Assembly (NCBI GenBank): GCA_007136055.1
Contig: SLHT01000020.1
Span: 1-20,674, forward strand
Source of the DNA: Syntrophomonadaceae bacterium
GTDB taxonomy: Bacteria; Bacillota; Dethiobacteria; DTU022
DNA: 20,674 nt
Direction of reading: 5' to 3'
Below, in pieces: positions 13,224 through 20,674 of the stretch (position 1 is the stretch's first letter; each line of letters opens with the position of its first letter). The notes under the pieces were generated by a model. That model had not been told where the DNA came from and did no database searches. It was given only the letters and a program-made list of their open reading frames with translations. The translations under genes were made by a program, and so were the position numbers.

Positions 13224-14249
13224 TTACCACAGCTTCTGCTGGGGACCGTCTGTTGGTGTAATATTTAAGTATGTATAAACTTCACTGGTGACCATACGCC
13301 CGCGGGCTGTTCGTTTTAACAGTCCCAGCTGCATCAGGTACGGCTCATAAACATCTTCTAAAGTTTCAGGTTCCTCACTGATGCAGGCGGCAAGGGTATC
13401 CAAACCGACCGGGCCGCCTTCGAATTTTTCGATTAAGGCAATCAGCAGGCGGCGGTCGATTTCATCCAGACCTTTCTGATCAAGCTGCAGCATTTTCAAT
13501 GCTTCCTCCGCTACCGCCCCGGTTATGACGTTATCCGCTTTGACCTGGGCATAGTCGCGCACTCTCTTAAGGATGCGGTTAGCTACCCGCGGAGTGCCCC
13601 TCGAAGCGCAGGCAATAATTGCTGCGCCCTCATTTTCGATCTTCACATTAAGGATTCTTGCCGAACGGGTTACAATCAGTTCCAGTTCGGCAGGGTTGTA
13701 AAATTCCAGACGATCGACCACCCCAAACCGGTCACGCAGAGGCGAAGTGAGCAAACCTGCCCGGACAGTAGCCCCGATCATGGTGAAAGGCGGAAGATCC
13801 AGGCGCAGCGTACGCGCCCCGGGGCCTTTGCCAATAATAATATCCAGGGCGTTGTCTTCCATAGCCGGGTAGAGGATTTCTTCTACTGAGCGGTTAAGGC
13901 GGTGAATTTCATCGATAAAGAGGACATCGCCCTGCCCCAGGTTGGTTAAAATTGCGGCCAGATCACCCGGTCTCTCAATAGCGGGGCCCGCGGTAACCCT
14001 GATATTGACACCCAGCTCATTTGCGATGATATGGGCTAATGTCGTTTTGCCAAGCCCCGGAGGGCCGTAAAGCAGAACATGATCTAATGACTCGCTTCGA
14101 TCCAGGGCGGCCTTGATATAGATAGCCATCTTTTCCTTGATTTTTTCCTGGCCGATATATTCATTTAGCGAGCGCGGCCTAAGACCAATTTCAACCTGGG
14201 AGTCGTCTTCAGATTGGCGTTGGGCGGATACTATCCTTTCCTCTTCCAT
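13224..14249 (-). CDS. ruvB: Holliday junction branch migration helicase RuvB
   Basis: AAA+ motor that, with RuvA, drives branch migration of Holliday junctions. The 341 residues are full length. LRPRSLNEYIGQ opens the ATPase domain; Walker A is GPPGLGKTT (62-70), Walker B is VLFIDEIHRL (about 109-118). GATVRAGLLTSPLRDRFG holds the sensor and arginine-finger region. The C-terminal winged-helix domain contains GGPVGLDTLAACISE and the end motif TARGRMVT. The ATG has AAAGGAG seven bases upstream. It follows ruvA by 33 nt in a ruvC-ruvA-ruvB string. Confidence 0.98.
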   Translation of the reverse strand: MEEERIVSAQRQSEDDSQVEIGLRPRSLNEYIGQEKIKEKMAIYIKAALDRSESLDHVLLYGPPGLGKTTLAHIIANELGVNIRVTAGPAIERPGDLAAILTNLGQGDVLFIDEIHRLNRSVEEILYPAMEDNALDIIIGKGPGARTLRLDLPPFTMIGATVRAGLLTSPLRDRFGVVDRLEFYNPAELELIVTRSARILNVKIENEGAAIIACASRGTPRVANRILKRVRDYAQVKADNVITGAVAEEALKMLQLDQKGLDEIDRRLLIALIEKFEGGPVGLDTLAACISEEPETLEDVYEPYLMQLGLLKRTARGRMVTSEVYTYLNITPTDGPQQKLW

Positions 14250-14282
14250 CCGATTCTCCTTTCAGAAGAGAATTAAGTTTAT

Positions 14283-14888
14283 TTAATTCCCGGCCATCTT
14301 TTTTAAGGCCAACTTTAACAATTCTTCACGTGTGGCTTTTTCGTTTTCCTCTGTAACCTTGCTGACAGCTGCAGCTGCCTCTCCTCCTGAATATCCGAGG
14401 GCGATCAAAGCTTCGGTTATATCGTTGAATACAGAAGATCCTGACGGGCTAACAGGATTGTTCGCAAGATCAGTAGCGGTAATCGCTTTGGGCAGTTTCT
14501 CCTTTAATTCGAGGATAAGACGCTGGGCCGCTTTACGACCGACTCCGTGCGCGCGGGTAAGCTGAGCTATATTTTCTTCCAAAACTGCTATATATAGCTG
14601 TGAAACTGTAAATAACCCCAGCATAGATAGAGTCAGGCGGGGTCCAAACCCGCTAACGCCCAGAACCAGGTTAAACAGCTTGCGCTCTTCGGCTGTCCGA
14701 AAACCGTAAAGATAGATTTCGTCTTCCTTGATCAGCAGCCTGGTATAAACGTTTATCTCCTGCCCAACCAGGTTAGGCATGTCGTCCTGGGCCGGAGGCA
14801 TGTCAAGGGTTATACCGATACCGCCAACCTCAAGGATTGCTTTGCCGGGAGCTGCGGCGACGAGACGTCCTCTTAAATATTCAATCAT
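14283..14888 (-). CDS. ruvA: Holliday junction DNA-binding protein RuvA
   Basis: Binds the four-way junction and holds RuvB hexamers on it. The 201 residues have the usual layout: an N-terminal OB fold starting MIEYLRGRLV and including LIKEDEIYLYGFRTAEERKLF; then helix-hairpin-helix motifs (VSGFGPRLTLSML and AHGVGRKAAQRLILELK); then a flexible linker and a C-terminal RuvB-contacting helix bundle (about 150-201, with EALIALGYSGGEAAAAV). Its ATG follows the ruvC stop with no gap, and its GGAGG lies inside ruvC, so the two are probably translationally coupled. Confidence 0.97.
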   Translation of the reverse strand: MIEYLRGRLVAAAPGKAILEVGGIGITLDMPPAQDDMPNLVGQEINVYTRLLIKEDEIYLYGFRTAEERKLFNLVLGVSGFGPRLTLSMLGLFTVSQLYIAVLEENIAQLTRAHGVGRKAAQRLILELKEKLPKAITATDLANNPVSPSGSSVFNDITEALIALGYSGGEAAAAVSKVTEENEKATREELLKLALKKMAGN

Positions 14889-15389
14889 TTAAGACTGTCC
14901 TCCTTTTACTGCATCCTGCCAGCGTCGGTTTTGCAAATGACAGAGAGCAACGGCTATAGCATCAGCCTCATCATCAACAGAGGGTGGCCGGTTCAGCTTA
15001 AGCAGCATCTGAACCATCTTCTGGACCTGCTGTTTATCCGCCTTCCCGTAACCTGCTACAGCCTGTTTTACCTGTAACGGGGTATATTCAAACAAATCGA
15101 TCATGTTATTAGCGGCAACAAGCATTATTACACCGCGAGCTTCGCCGACCTGGAATGCCGTGCGGACATTTTTACTGAAAAATATTTTTTCAACAGCCAA
15201 AGCCAGCGGGCGGTGTTCATTGATCAGATCGATAATCTGATCATGAATTGCTTTTAAACGTATAGAGGGCGGCAATTCCTTGGACGTTCTGATACACCCG
15301 GAAACCAGGCAGTTAAATTCGCCGTTAATTTCTTCTATTACAGCATAACCGGTTATGGCAACTCCGGGGTCTATCCCTATTATGCGCAT
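14889..15389 (-). CDS. ruvC: Crossover junction endodeoxyribonuclease RuvC
   Basis: Resolves Holliday junctions by paired nicks, working with RuvAB. The 166 residues match the family. The four expected acidic metal ligands can be placed: Asp7 in IGIDPGVAITGYA, Glu67 in AVEKIFF, and Asp140 and Asp143 in DDEADAIAVALCHL. QVGEARGV and YTPLQVKQAVAGYGKADKQQV are further family motifs. The ATG has AGGTGA a few bases upstream. It lies 32 nt downstream of yebC and abuts ruvA. Confidence 0.97.
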   Translation of the reverse strand: MRIIGIDPGVAITGYAVIEEINGEFNCLVSGCIRTSKELPPSIRLKAIHDQIIDLINEHRPLALAVEKIFFSKNVRTAFQVGEARGVIMLVAANNMIDLFEYTPLQVKQAVAGYGKADKQQVQKMVQMLLKLNRPPSVDDEADAIAVALCHLQNRRWQDAVKGGQS

Positions 15390-15421
15390 TGGATCACCTG
15401 TTCTTTCAAAATCCTGCCGTT

Positions 15422-16177
15422 TTATGTGCCAGCCATTAGCTCTTCAGGGATATCAAAGTTTGCGTAGACATTTTGGACATCATCATGATCGTCAAGCGCT
15501 TCCATCAACCTGAGAATGCTTGCCGCCATATCTGCATCGGCTATTTCAATCGAGCTGCTGGGCAGCATAGTGACCTCGTATGAGGCAACAGGAATCCCCA
15601 GTTCCTGCATGTGATTCTTTACTGCTTCAAATTGTTCAATCTCGGCGGTAATATTGTATGTGTCGCTATCATCGAACTCAACATCTTCCGCCCCTGCTTC
15701 AAGGGCAGCCATCATCAGGTCATCTTCAACCAGTTCAGTATCGTTTTTATTCACTCTTAACAGCCCTTTGCGGCTGAACATCCATGCAACACAGCCTGAC
15801 TCGCCAAGGCTTCCGTTGTGGCGGGAAAATATGTGCCTGATTTCAGCTACCGTACGGTTACGGTTGTCTGTCATCACATCAAGCAGAATAGCCACCCCAC
15901 CGGCTGCATAGCCCTCAAATACAGCCTGCTCGTAGTTTGAACCTTCCTGCCCGCCGACACCTTTTTGAATAGCACGCTGGATATTATCCCCGGGCATATT
16001 ATTTACCTTGGCTTTCTGTACCACAAGCCTGAGCCTGAAGTTGGTGTCAAGATCCTCCCCGCCTTCACGGGCTGCTACAGTAATTTCGCGGGCAATCTTG
16101 GTAAATATTTTGCCTTTAGCAGCATCCACCCGCGCTTTTCGGTGTTTTGTGTTAGCCCACTTGGAATGGCCTGCCAT
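15422..16177 (-). CDS. yebC: YebC/PmpR family protein (TACO1-like)
   Basis: Cytoplasmic protein of the YebC/PmpR/TACO1 family. Members have been described as DNA-binding regulators and, for several, as factors that help ribosomes through hard-to-translate stretches. The family start MAGHSKWANTKHRK is intact, and EGYAAGGVAILLDVMTDNRNRTVAEIRHIFSRHNGSLGESG-type motifs are present in the middle. I place the start at the ATG at 16177: GGAGGG lies six bases before it, and a longer frame from a TTG at 16195 would contain that site. The resulting 251 residues are a usual length. It lies 24 nt after queT and just before ruvC, a common bacterial arrangement. Confidence 0.96.
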   Translation of the reverse strand: MAGHSKWANTKHRKARVDAAKGKIFTKIAREITVAAREGGEDLDTNFRLRLVVQKAKVNNMPGDNIQRAIQKGVGGQEGSNYEQAVFEGYAAGGVAILLDVMTDNRNRTVAEIRHIFSRHNGSLGESGCVAWMFSRKGLLRVNKNDTELVEDDLMMAALEAGAEDVEFDDSDTYNITAEIEQFEAVKNHMQELGIPVASYEVTMLPSSSIEIADADMAASILRLMEALDDHDDVQNVYANFDIPEELMAGT

Positions 16178-16201
16178 GGGCATCCCTCCTGTCAATTATT
16201 A

Positions 16202-16678
16202 TTATTCAAATATGTGCCGCCTTTTCTCCAAAAATAGCAGGAGAGGCAATCCGAGACCGTAGCAGGCAATTACCTGCCCGATACCGACCCACAGTACTGT
16301 CATGTAGAGAGGCAATGCTAATACGTAATGCAATACAAACCCGACGACATAGGCATTAACGATAATAGGAGGCATGGGCACCAGGTACTTATTATCGATT
16401 TTTGATACCAGGTATGCCGATAACAGGGTCGCGAGACTGCCAAATATTATATCGGGCATCCCAAGCCCGCCAAATATGTTAGCGATAAGGCAGCCCACAA
16501 AAAGTCCGGGTATCGCAGCCGTTGTAAAAAAGGGCAAAACCATCAGCGCTTCCGAAATCCGAACCTGGATCATTCCGTAGCTAATCGGGGCAAATATCAG
16601 GGTTAAAACAACGTAAACCGCTGCAATCATAGCCGACCGGGTCCAGTAATTAAAAGACCGGCTTCGTTTTATATTCAT
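16202..16678 (-). CDS. queT: Queuosine precursor transporter QueT (ECF substrate-binding subunit)
   Basis: Integral membrane protein of the QueT family, thought to be the substrate-specific (S) component of an energy-coupling factor importer for queuosine precursors. About five or six hydrophobic segments are visible. Family motifs include AAVYVVLTLIFAPISYG, RISEALMVLPFFT, AIPGLFVGCLIANIFGG, IIFGSLATLLSAYL and YGLGLPLLLFLEK. The start is the ATG at 16678 (158 residues), seven bases after AAGGA; a TTG at 16702 would lie within the riboswitch. Regulation is visible: an extended -10 promoter and a preQ1 class I riboswitch directly precede it, with the ribosome binding site at the aptamer's 3' end. 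The ECF ATPase and T subunits are not in the window. yebC follows by 24 nt. Confidence 0.93.
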   Translation of the reverse strand: MNIKRSRSFNYWTRSAMIAAVYVVLTLIFAPISYGMIQVRISEALMVLPFFTTAAIPGLFVGCLIANIFGGLGMPDIIFGSLATLLSAYLVSKIDNKYLVPMPPIIVNAYVVGFVLHYVLALPLYMTVLWVGIGQVIACYGLGLPLLLFLEKRRHIFE

Positions 16679-16685
16679 TTTATCA

Positions 16686-16723
16686 TCCTTGTTTTTTATC
16701 AAGCAGGGTGTCTGCGACCTGCT
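16686..16723 (-). promoter_or_regulatory. preQ1 class I riboswitch upstream of queT
   Basis: On the minus strand AGCAGG (16723-16718) pairs with CCTGCT (16707-16702) around the loop TCGCAGACAC. An A-rich tail TGATAAAAAAC follows, ending in AAGGA (16690-16686). This matches the small preQ1-I pseudoknot architecture and is very close to the Thermoanaerobacter tengcongensis aptamer, which has the same GGUCGCAG and ACAAGG elements. AAGGA is also the queT ribosome binding site, so preQ1 binding would hide it and shut down translation of the importer. This is a translational, not transcriptional, design; no terminator hairpin is seen. Confidence 0.9.
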
Positions 16724-16729
16724 TTTAAT

Positions 16730-16738
16730 ATTATACCA
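16730..16738 (-). promoter_or_regulatory. Extended -10 promoter of queT
   Basis: TATAAT (16735-16730) is preceded by TGG (16738-16736), an extended -10 element. No good -35 is found at 17 bp. Transcription would begin near 16723, which is the first base of the riboswitch stem, so promoter and aptamer fit each other. Confidence 0.7.
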
Positions 16739-16777
16739 CGCTTTTCAAGCTTCAATTCCGTCGGTTTTAGCGGTATT

Positions 16778-17683
16778 TTAATCGCAATAGCAGCTGATCA
16801 CATAATCTAAAAGGCGCCTTGCAGCAGCATTTAAAATGCGTTTTTGGTGATGAACCAGGTGAAGAGTTCGGGTCATGTCAAGATCAACAATCGGAAAGGT
16901 ATCCATGTTTCCGGCAGCAACCATATCTTCTACAGATAGTTTTGAGACAAATGCAATTCCCAGGCCGGCCCTCACTGCCTGCTTGATTCCTTCGAGACTG
17001 TTAAAATAAGTAATGCCCTTAAAACCGCAATAATCATGACCCTGCTCTTCCAGCTTGCGCTCGAGTAGCCGGCGTGTTGCCGATCCTTTTTCCCGGACCA
17101 GAAGGTGATGTGAAAAACAGTCTTTAAACGGCACACCTTCTTTATATTGATCTGCGGGCAAAAGACCGCTGGCTGTGCAGAGCACCAGCTCATCGGCAAC
17201 CAGGGCAGTATATTTCAACCGCTCATCCCGGTCGATCAATCCGACAAAACCAAGCTCAAAGCTATAGTTAAGCACACCTTCCAGCACGGCCCCTGTATCG
17301 AGAATGTCGATATTGAAGTCAATTGTTGGCTGGTCTTTTTTAAATTCAGCCAGCAGGGCAGGAAGCAGGTATGTGCCGGGAACCGTACTGGCGCCGACGT
17401 GGACCAACCCCCCGGCCTGATCTAGCTGTCCGGATAGTTTTTCCCGGCATTCATCCTGCAGGTTAACGATTGACTGAGCATAATCTAAAAATAGTCGTCC
17501 TGCTTCAGTTAACGATGGTTCCCGGGCCTTGGAGCGATCCAGGAGAATGACGCCTAGTTCTTCTTCGAGCGCCTTGATCCTGACGCTGATCGAGGGTTGG
17601 CTGATAAAGAGTTTTTCAGCGGCCCCGGAGAAACTCTTCAGGGATGCGACATTAATAAAAGCCCTGATTTGATCGAAATCCAT
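16778..17683 (-). CDS. LysR-family transcriptional regulator (CysL-like or selenium-metabolism type)
   Basis: DNA-binding regulator of 301 residues. Residues 1-60 form the LysR winged helix (FSGAAEKLFISQPSISVRIKALEEELG, then LLDRSKAREPSLTEAG). From about residue 90 is the periplasmic-binding-like ligand domain, opening VHVGASTVPGTYLLPALLAEF with later ELGFVG and GLGIAFVSK. This opening resembles the CysL/CbbR-like branch and a LysR group linked to selenium metabolism; I cannot choose between them. It lies 38 nt after gltD on the same strand. The Bacillus gltAB operon is controlled by a LysR protein, GltC, but that gene is divergent and this sequence is not obviously GltC-like. A weak AAAGG precedes the ATG. 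Confidence 0.88.
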   Translation of the reverse strand: MDFDQIRAFINVASLKSFSGAAEKLFISQPSISVRIKALEEELGVILLDRSKAREPSLTEAGRLFLDYAQSIVNLQDECREKLSGQLDQAGGLVHVGASTVPGTYLLPALLAEFKKDQPTIDFNIDILDTGAVLEGVLNYSFELGFVGLIDRDERLKYTALVADELVLCTASGLLPADQYKEGVPFKDCFSHHLLVREKGSATRRLLERKLEEQGHDYCGFKGITYFNSLEGIKQAVRAGLGIAFVSKLSVEDMVAAGNMDTFPIVDLDMTRTLHLVHHQKRILNAAARRLLDYVISCYCD

Positions 17684-17711
17684 GGTTCACTACCTTTCCT
17701 TAATATATAAG

Positions 17712-17733
17712 CTGCACCTTTTTAGGGGTGCAG
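17712..17733 (-). terminator. Hairpin spanning the gltD stop codon
   Basis: CTGCACC (17712-17718) and GGTGCAG (17727-17733) form a perfect 7-bp stem around an A-rich loop on the minus strand, straddling the gltD TAA. The following minus-strand sequence, CTTATATATTAAGG, is AT-rich without a T run. It could be a weak terminator or an mRNA 3' stabiliser between gltD and the LysR gene. Confidence 0.35.
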
Positions 17734-19155
17734 AACAGAATCGATGAAGGCAGCAATATTTTCTGCAGCAGCCTTCCCGTCGGCCATAGCGCGCACAACC
17801 AGTGACTGCCCTCGGGCCATATCACCGGCTGAAAAGATACCGGGAATTCCGGTGCCATGATTGTCAGCGATCAAAATATTGCCCTGCTGATCGCGTTTTA
17901 GACCAAGATAATCGGCAAGGATATCGGGGCCGGGCCCCAGGAAACCCATGGCTAAAATGACCAGGTCAGCTTCGACGGTAAAAGCGCTTCCTTCGATTTC
18001 AAGCGGCACATGCTTTTCATTTTTCAGGACCCACTCAACCTCAGCGCAGTGCAGTTTTTTCACTTTGCCCTGTTCATCGCCTTCAAATCTTTTTGTCATC
18101 ACAGACCAGCGCCTGGTTCCTCCCTCGAGGTGACTGCTTGATACTCGATCAATCCGGGGCCAGAGCGGCCAGGGGTTATCACCGGGACGGACTTCGGGTG
18201 GCCGCGGCAATATTTCAAACTGGGAGACCTTTTCGGCCCCCTGGCGCAGGGCTGTTCCAAGGCAGTCTGAACCGGTATCGCCTCCTCCTATGATAACCAC
18301 GTTTTTATCTTTTGCGATAATATCTTCTTCAGGTTTCAAAGGCTCACCGGCAATTCTCTTATTCTGAGCGCAGAGAAAGGGCATGGCGAAAATGATGCCT
18401 CCCAGATCGCGCCCGGGGATATTAAGGTCGCATGGCTGCCGGGAACCACCGGTCAACAACACCGCGGAAAACCGCCTTTTCAGGTAATGAAAAGAAATGT
18501 CACTGCCGACATTGACCCCGCATTCAAATATTACGCCCTCTTCCCGCATCAGTTCAATCCGGCGTTTTACGATATCTTTATCCAGTTTAAAGTTAGGGAT
18601 TCCATAGAACAACAACCCTCCCGGGCTCAGTTCCTTTTCATAGACAGTAACATTAAATCCAAGTTTATTGAGCCTGTCTGCGGCAGAAAGTCCTGCCGGA
18701 CCGGATCCGATCACGGCAACACTTTCCCCTCGGCGCCTCTGCGGTGGCCTGGGGCGAACCCATCTTTCTTCAAAACCTTTTTCAATGATCATTTTTTCAA
18801 CCTGGCGGATGGTTACCGGTTGATCGCTAATGCCCCTGACACATGAACCCTCACAGAGTGCAGGGCAAACACGGGCTGTAAACTCAGGGAACGGATGGGT
18901 GGAAAGCAGCATTTCAAGGGCCTCTTCAAAGCGATTTTCAATGATCAGTTCGTTGATTTCAGGGATGACATTGGCCAGCGGGCAGGCGTAACCGTGACAG
19001 AAAGGCGTACCGCAGGACATACAGCGCCCGGCCTGATCGCGAACTTCACTTACGGTAAGCAGCCTTTCAACTTCATGGTAATCGCCGAGACGTTCATCTG
19101 CATTCCGGTAACCCGGATCTTTGCGATGTGCAGGTTGATTGTCATTATTTCTCAT
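17722..19155 (-). CDS. gltD: Glutamate synthase small (beta) subunit
   Basis: Flavoprotein that takes electrons from NADPH and passes them to the large subunit, which makes glutamate from glutamine and 2-oxoglutarate. Counting from the upstream ATG (479 residues), the N-terminal iron-sulfur domain has Cys47, 50, 55 and 60 (CMSCGTPFCHGYACPL) and Cys99, 103 and 107 (CPALCEGSC). The FAD fold VIGSGPAGLSAA is at about 151-162 and the NADPH fold VVIIGGGDTGSD at about 288-299. The C-terminus has the expected GIFSAGDMARGQSLVVRAMADG. I place the start at the second ATG (19155), since GGGAG is seven bases from it but only one base from the first ATG at 19161. It follows gltB by about 20 nt as an operon. 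Confidence 0.95.
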   Translation of the reverse strand: MRNNDNQPAHRKDPGYRNADERLGDYHEVERLLTVSEVRDQAGRCMSCGTPFCHGYACPLANVIPEINELIIENRFEEALEMLLSTHPFPEFTARVCPALCEGSCVRGISDQPVTIRQVEKMIIEKGFEERWVRPRPPQRRRGESVAVIGSGPAGLSAADRLNKLGFNVTVYEKELSPGGLLFYGIPNFKLDKDIVKRRIELMREEGVIFECGVNVGSDISFHYLKRRFSAVLLTGGSRQPCDLNIPGRDLGGIIFAMPFLCAQNKRIAGEPLKPEEDIIAKDKNVVIIGGGDTGSDCLGTALRQGAEKVSQFEILPRPPEVRPGDNPWPLWPRIDRVSSSHLEGGTRRWSVMTKRFEGDEQGKVKKLHCAEVEWVLKNEKHVPLEIEGSAFTVEADLVILAMGFLGPGPDILADYLGLKRDQQGNILIADNHGTGIPGIFSAGDMARGQSLVVRAMADGKAAAENIAAFIDSVLHP

Positions 19156-19175
19156 AAACATTCTCCCGGTAATTG

Positions 19176-20674
19176 TTAGTTATCCTGCAGAAGCGCCCTT
19201 TCAACAGCCTCGTCTTCCCTACTCATTTTACCCATTACCCGCCTGTATTCCATGGGGAAGACCTTGATAAAATAGGGCAGGCAGTCGCGCCAGTTATCAA
19301 TAATGAAGCCTGCTTTTTTACTGCCTGTATATTGAAGATGCTTTTCCAGCAGGCCGCGCAGTTCATTAATATCATCTTCCTCTGAAACCGGCTCCAGATC
19401 AATCATTTCAAGATTGCTGTTTAAATCGAGTATTCCGGATTGATCATAAACATAGGCGATTCCGCCGCTCATGCCCGCACCGAAATTCACCCCGGTAGGG
19501 CCGAGAATAACTACCCGGCCGCCGGTCATGTATTCGCAGCCATGGTCGCCTACTCCTTCCACCACTGCCTGTGCCCCACTGTTGCGGATAGCAAAGCGTT
19601 CTCCAACTCGGCCGTTAGCGTAGAATTCACCTGCTGTCGCCCCGTAGAGAATTACATTGCCGCCGATAATATTCTCAGCCGGATTATAGCTGACGCCACT
19701 GAAGGGTTTGAGGGTAATCCGGGCCCCGGAAAGACCTTTGCCTGCATAGTCGTTGGCTTCACCTTCCAGGTTTAAGGTCATGCCCTTTGAAGTAAAAGCG
19801 CCAAAGCTCTGGCCGGCAGATCCTTTAAAATTAAGAGTGATTGTATCGGCCGGAAGCCCCCTGCTGCCGTACTTGCGCGCTATGCGGTTCGATATTATTG
19901 TGCCCACGGTACGGTTGCTGTTTCTGATCGGAGAAGCGGCAACCACCGCCTCGCCGGTTTCAATGGCCATTTCAACCTGCGGTAAAAGCTTGTAGTCGAG
20001 AGCTTTTTCCAGATGGTGTTCCTGCCCCCTGGTGCAGCGCATTTCTTCTTCCGGCGCATCCGGTTTATAGAGGATTCTGCTTAAATCTACCTTCACAGAT
20101 TTCCAGAACCTAACAGAATAATCCTGCGCCAGAAGATCAGAGCGTCCGACAAGCTGATCAACCGTACCTATCCCCAGGAAAGCCATAATGGCGCGCAGTT
20201 CTTCTGCCACGAATAACATAAAGTTTTCAACATGCTCCGGCTTGCCGCTAAAACAGCGACGAAGCTTTTCATCCTGCGTGGCTACCCCGACCGGACATTT
20301 ATTGGTATGACAGTCACGCATCATCACACATCCGCAGGCTACCAGGGCGGCAGTCGCAAAACCGAATTCTTCAGCTCCTAACATGGCGGCAACAGCAACG
20401 TCCCGCCCGGTTTTCAGGCTGCCGTCAACCTGTAGCCTTACCCGGCTGCGCAAACCGTTCACAATCAGGGTATGATGGGCTTCGGAGAGTCCCAGTTCCC
20501 ACGGGACTCCTGCATGTTTGATCGACGAAAGTGGCGCAGCGCCGGTTCCGCCATCATATCCGCTGATCAGAATCATCTCGGCATGACCCTTGGCGACCCC
20601 GGCGGCGACTGTGCCGACCCCGACCTCTGAAACAAGCTTAACAGAAATTCTGCTTTCTGGGTTTGAGTTTTTCA
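19176..20674 (-). CDS. gltB: Glutamate synthase large (alpha) subunit, C-terminal part
   Basis: Partial gene: the frame stays open to the window edge, so the N-terminal glutaminase domain lies beyond it. About 498 residues are visible. They begin in the FMN-binding synthase domain (KLVSEVGVGTVAAGVAKGHA, then ISGYDGGTGAAPLSSIKHAG and PWELGLSEAHHTL). The 3Fe-4S motif C-x5-C-x4-C follows in CVMMRDCHTNKCPVGVATQ. After that come the linker and the GXGXG beta-helix domain (about residues 280-430 of the visible part), with repeated glycine turns such as SFGAFTSKGMTLNLEGEANDYAGKGLSGARI. An ATG at 20576 is internal, not the start. gltD follows directly. The promoter is outside the window. Confidence 0.97.
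   Translation of the reverse strand, partial: KNSNPESRISVKLVSEVGVGTVAAGVAKGHAEMILISGYDGGTGAAPLSSIKHAGVPWELGLSEAHHTLIVNGLRSRVRLQVDGSLKTGRDVAVAAMLGAEEFGFATAALVACGCVMMRDCHTNKCPVGVATQDEKLRRCFSGKPEHVENFMLFVAEELRAIMAFLGIGTVDQLVGRSDLLAQDYSVRFWKSVKVDLSRILYKPDAPEEEMRCTRGQEHHLEKALDYKLLPQVEMAIETGEAVVAASPIRNSNRTVGTIISNRIARKYGSRGLPADTITLNFKGSAGQSFGAFTSKGMTLNLEGEANDYAGKGLSGARITLKPFSGVSYNPAENIIGGNVILYGATAGEFYANGRVGERFAIRNSGAQAVVEGVGDHGCEYMTGGRVVILGPTGVNFGAGMSGGIAYVYDQSGILDLNSNLEMIDLEPVSEEDDINELRGLLEKHLQYTGSKKAGFIIDNWRDCLPYFIKVFPMEYRRVMGKMSREDEAVERALLQDN

Noticed and set aside
16202..16702. Longer queT start at TTG 16702
   Set aside because: The extra codons are read from the riboswitch tail and Shine-Dalgarno; the ATG at 16678 has the proper spacing from AAGGA.

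Overview
The window comes from a bacterial chromosome, most likely a member of the Bacillota of the Clostridia type. Three things point there. Two gene strings have the order known from Bacillus subtilis and relatives (alaS-ireB-ruvX-DUF1292-mltG, and yebC/ruv genes-queA-tgt-yajC). A class I preQ1 riboswitch resembles the Thermoanaerobacter one. A TasA-like protein lies beside a SARP/BTAD-type regulator. I cannot name a genus from the sequence. Every convincing gene is on the minus strand, so the window reads biologically from high to low coordinates.

Right end (20674 to about 16700): the 3' part of gltB (the 5' end is off the window), then gltD, then a LysR-type regulator. Next comes queT, a queuosine-precursor transporter, with an extended -10 promoter and a preQ1-I riboswitch whose last bases include the queT ribosome binding site. 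queT leads into a long co-directional run: yebC, ruvC, ruvA, ruvB, a DUF2905 membrane protein, queA, tgt, yajC, rarA and yigZ. The run therefore mixes queuosine tRNA modification (queT, queA, tgt), Holliday-junction processing (ruvABC, rarA) and a Sec accessory protein (yajC).

Middle (about 8200 to 3200): a 27-bp perfect inverted repeat of mobile-repeat type separates yigZ from alaS. alaS has its own consensus sigma-A promoter with room for only a short 5' UTR, so there is no T-box leader. It is followed by ireB, ruvX, the DUF1292 gene and mltG in tight succession.

Left end (about 3200 to 1): an AT-rich accessory-looking region. It encodes a secreted TasA/camelysin-like protein with an Asn/Gly/Asp linker and an uncharacterised aromatic-rich C-terminal region, followed by a transcriptional regulator with a winged helix, a BTAD and what looks like a degenerate GGDEF domain. 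The 352-nt gap upstream of the TasA-like gene holds an exact 11-bp tandem repeat (the spacing used by SARP regulators), a second 11-bp-spaced hexamer pair and two palindromes. This pair of genes and its upstream region is the part most likely to hold something not yet described: a candidate self-contained regulator/matrix-protein module. The rest is well-conserved housekeeping sequence.
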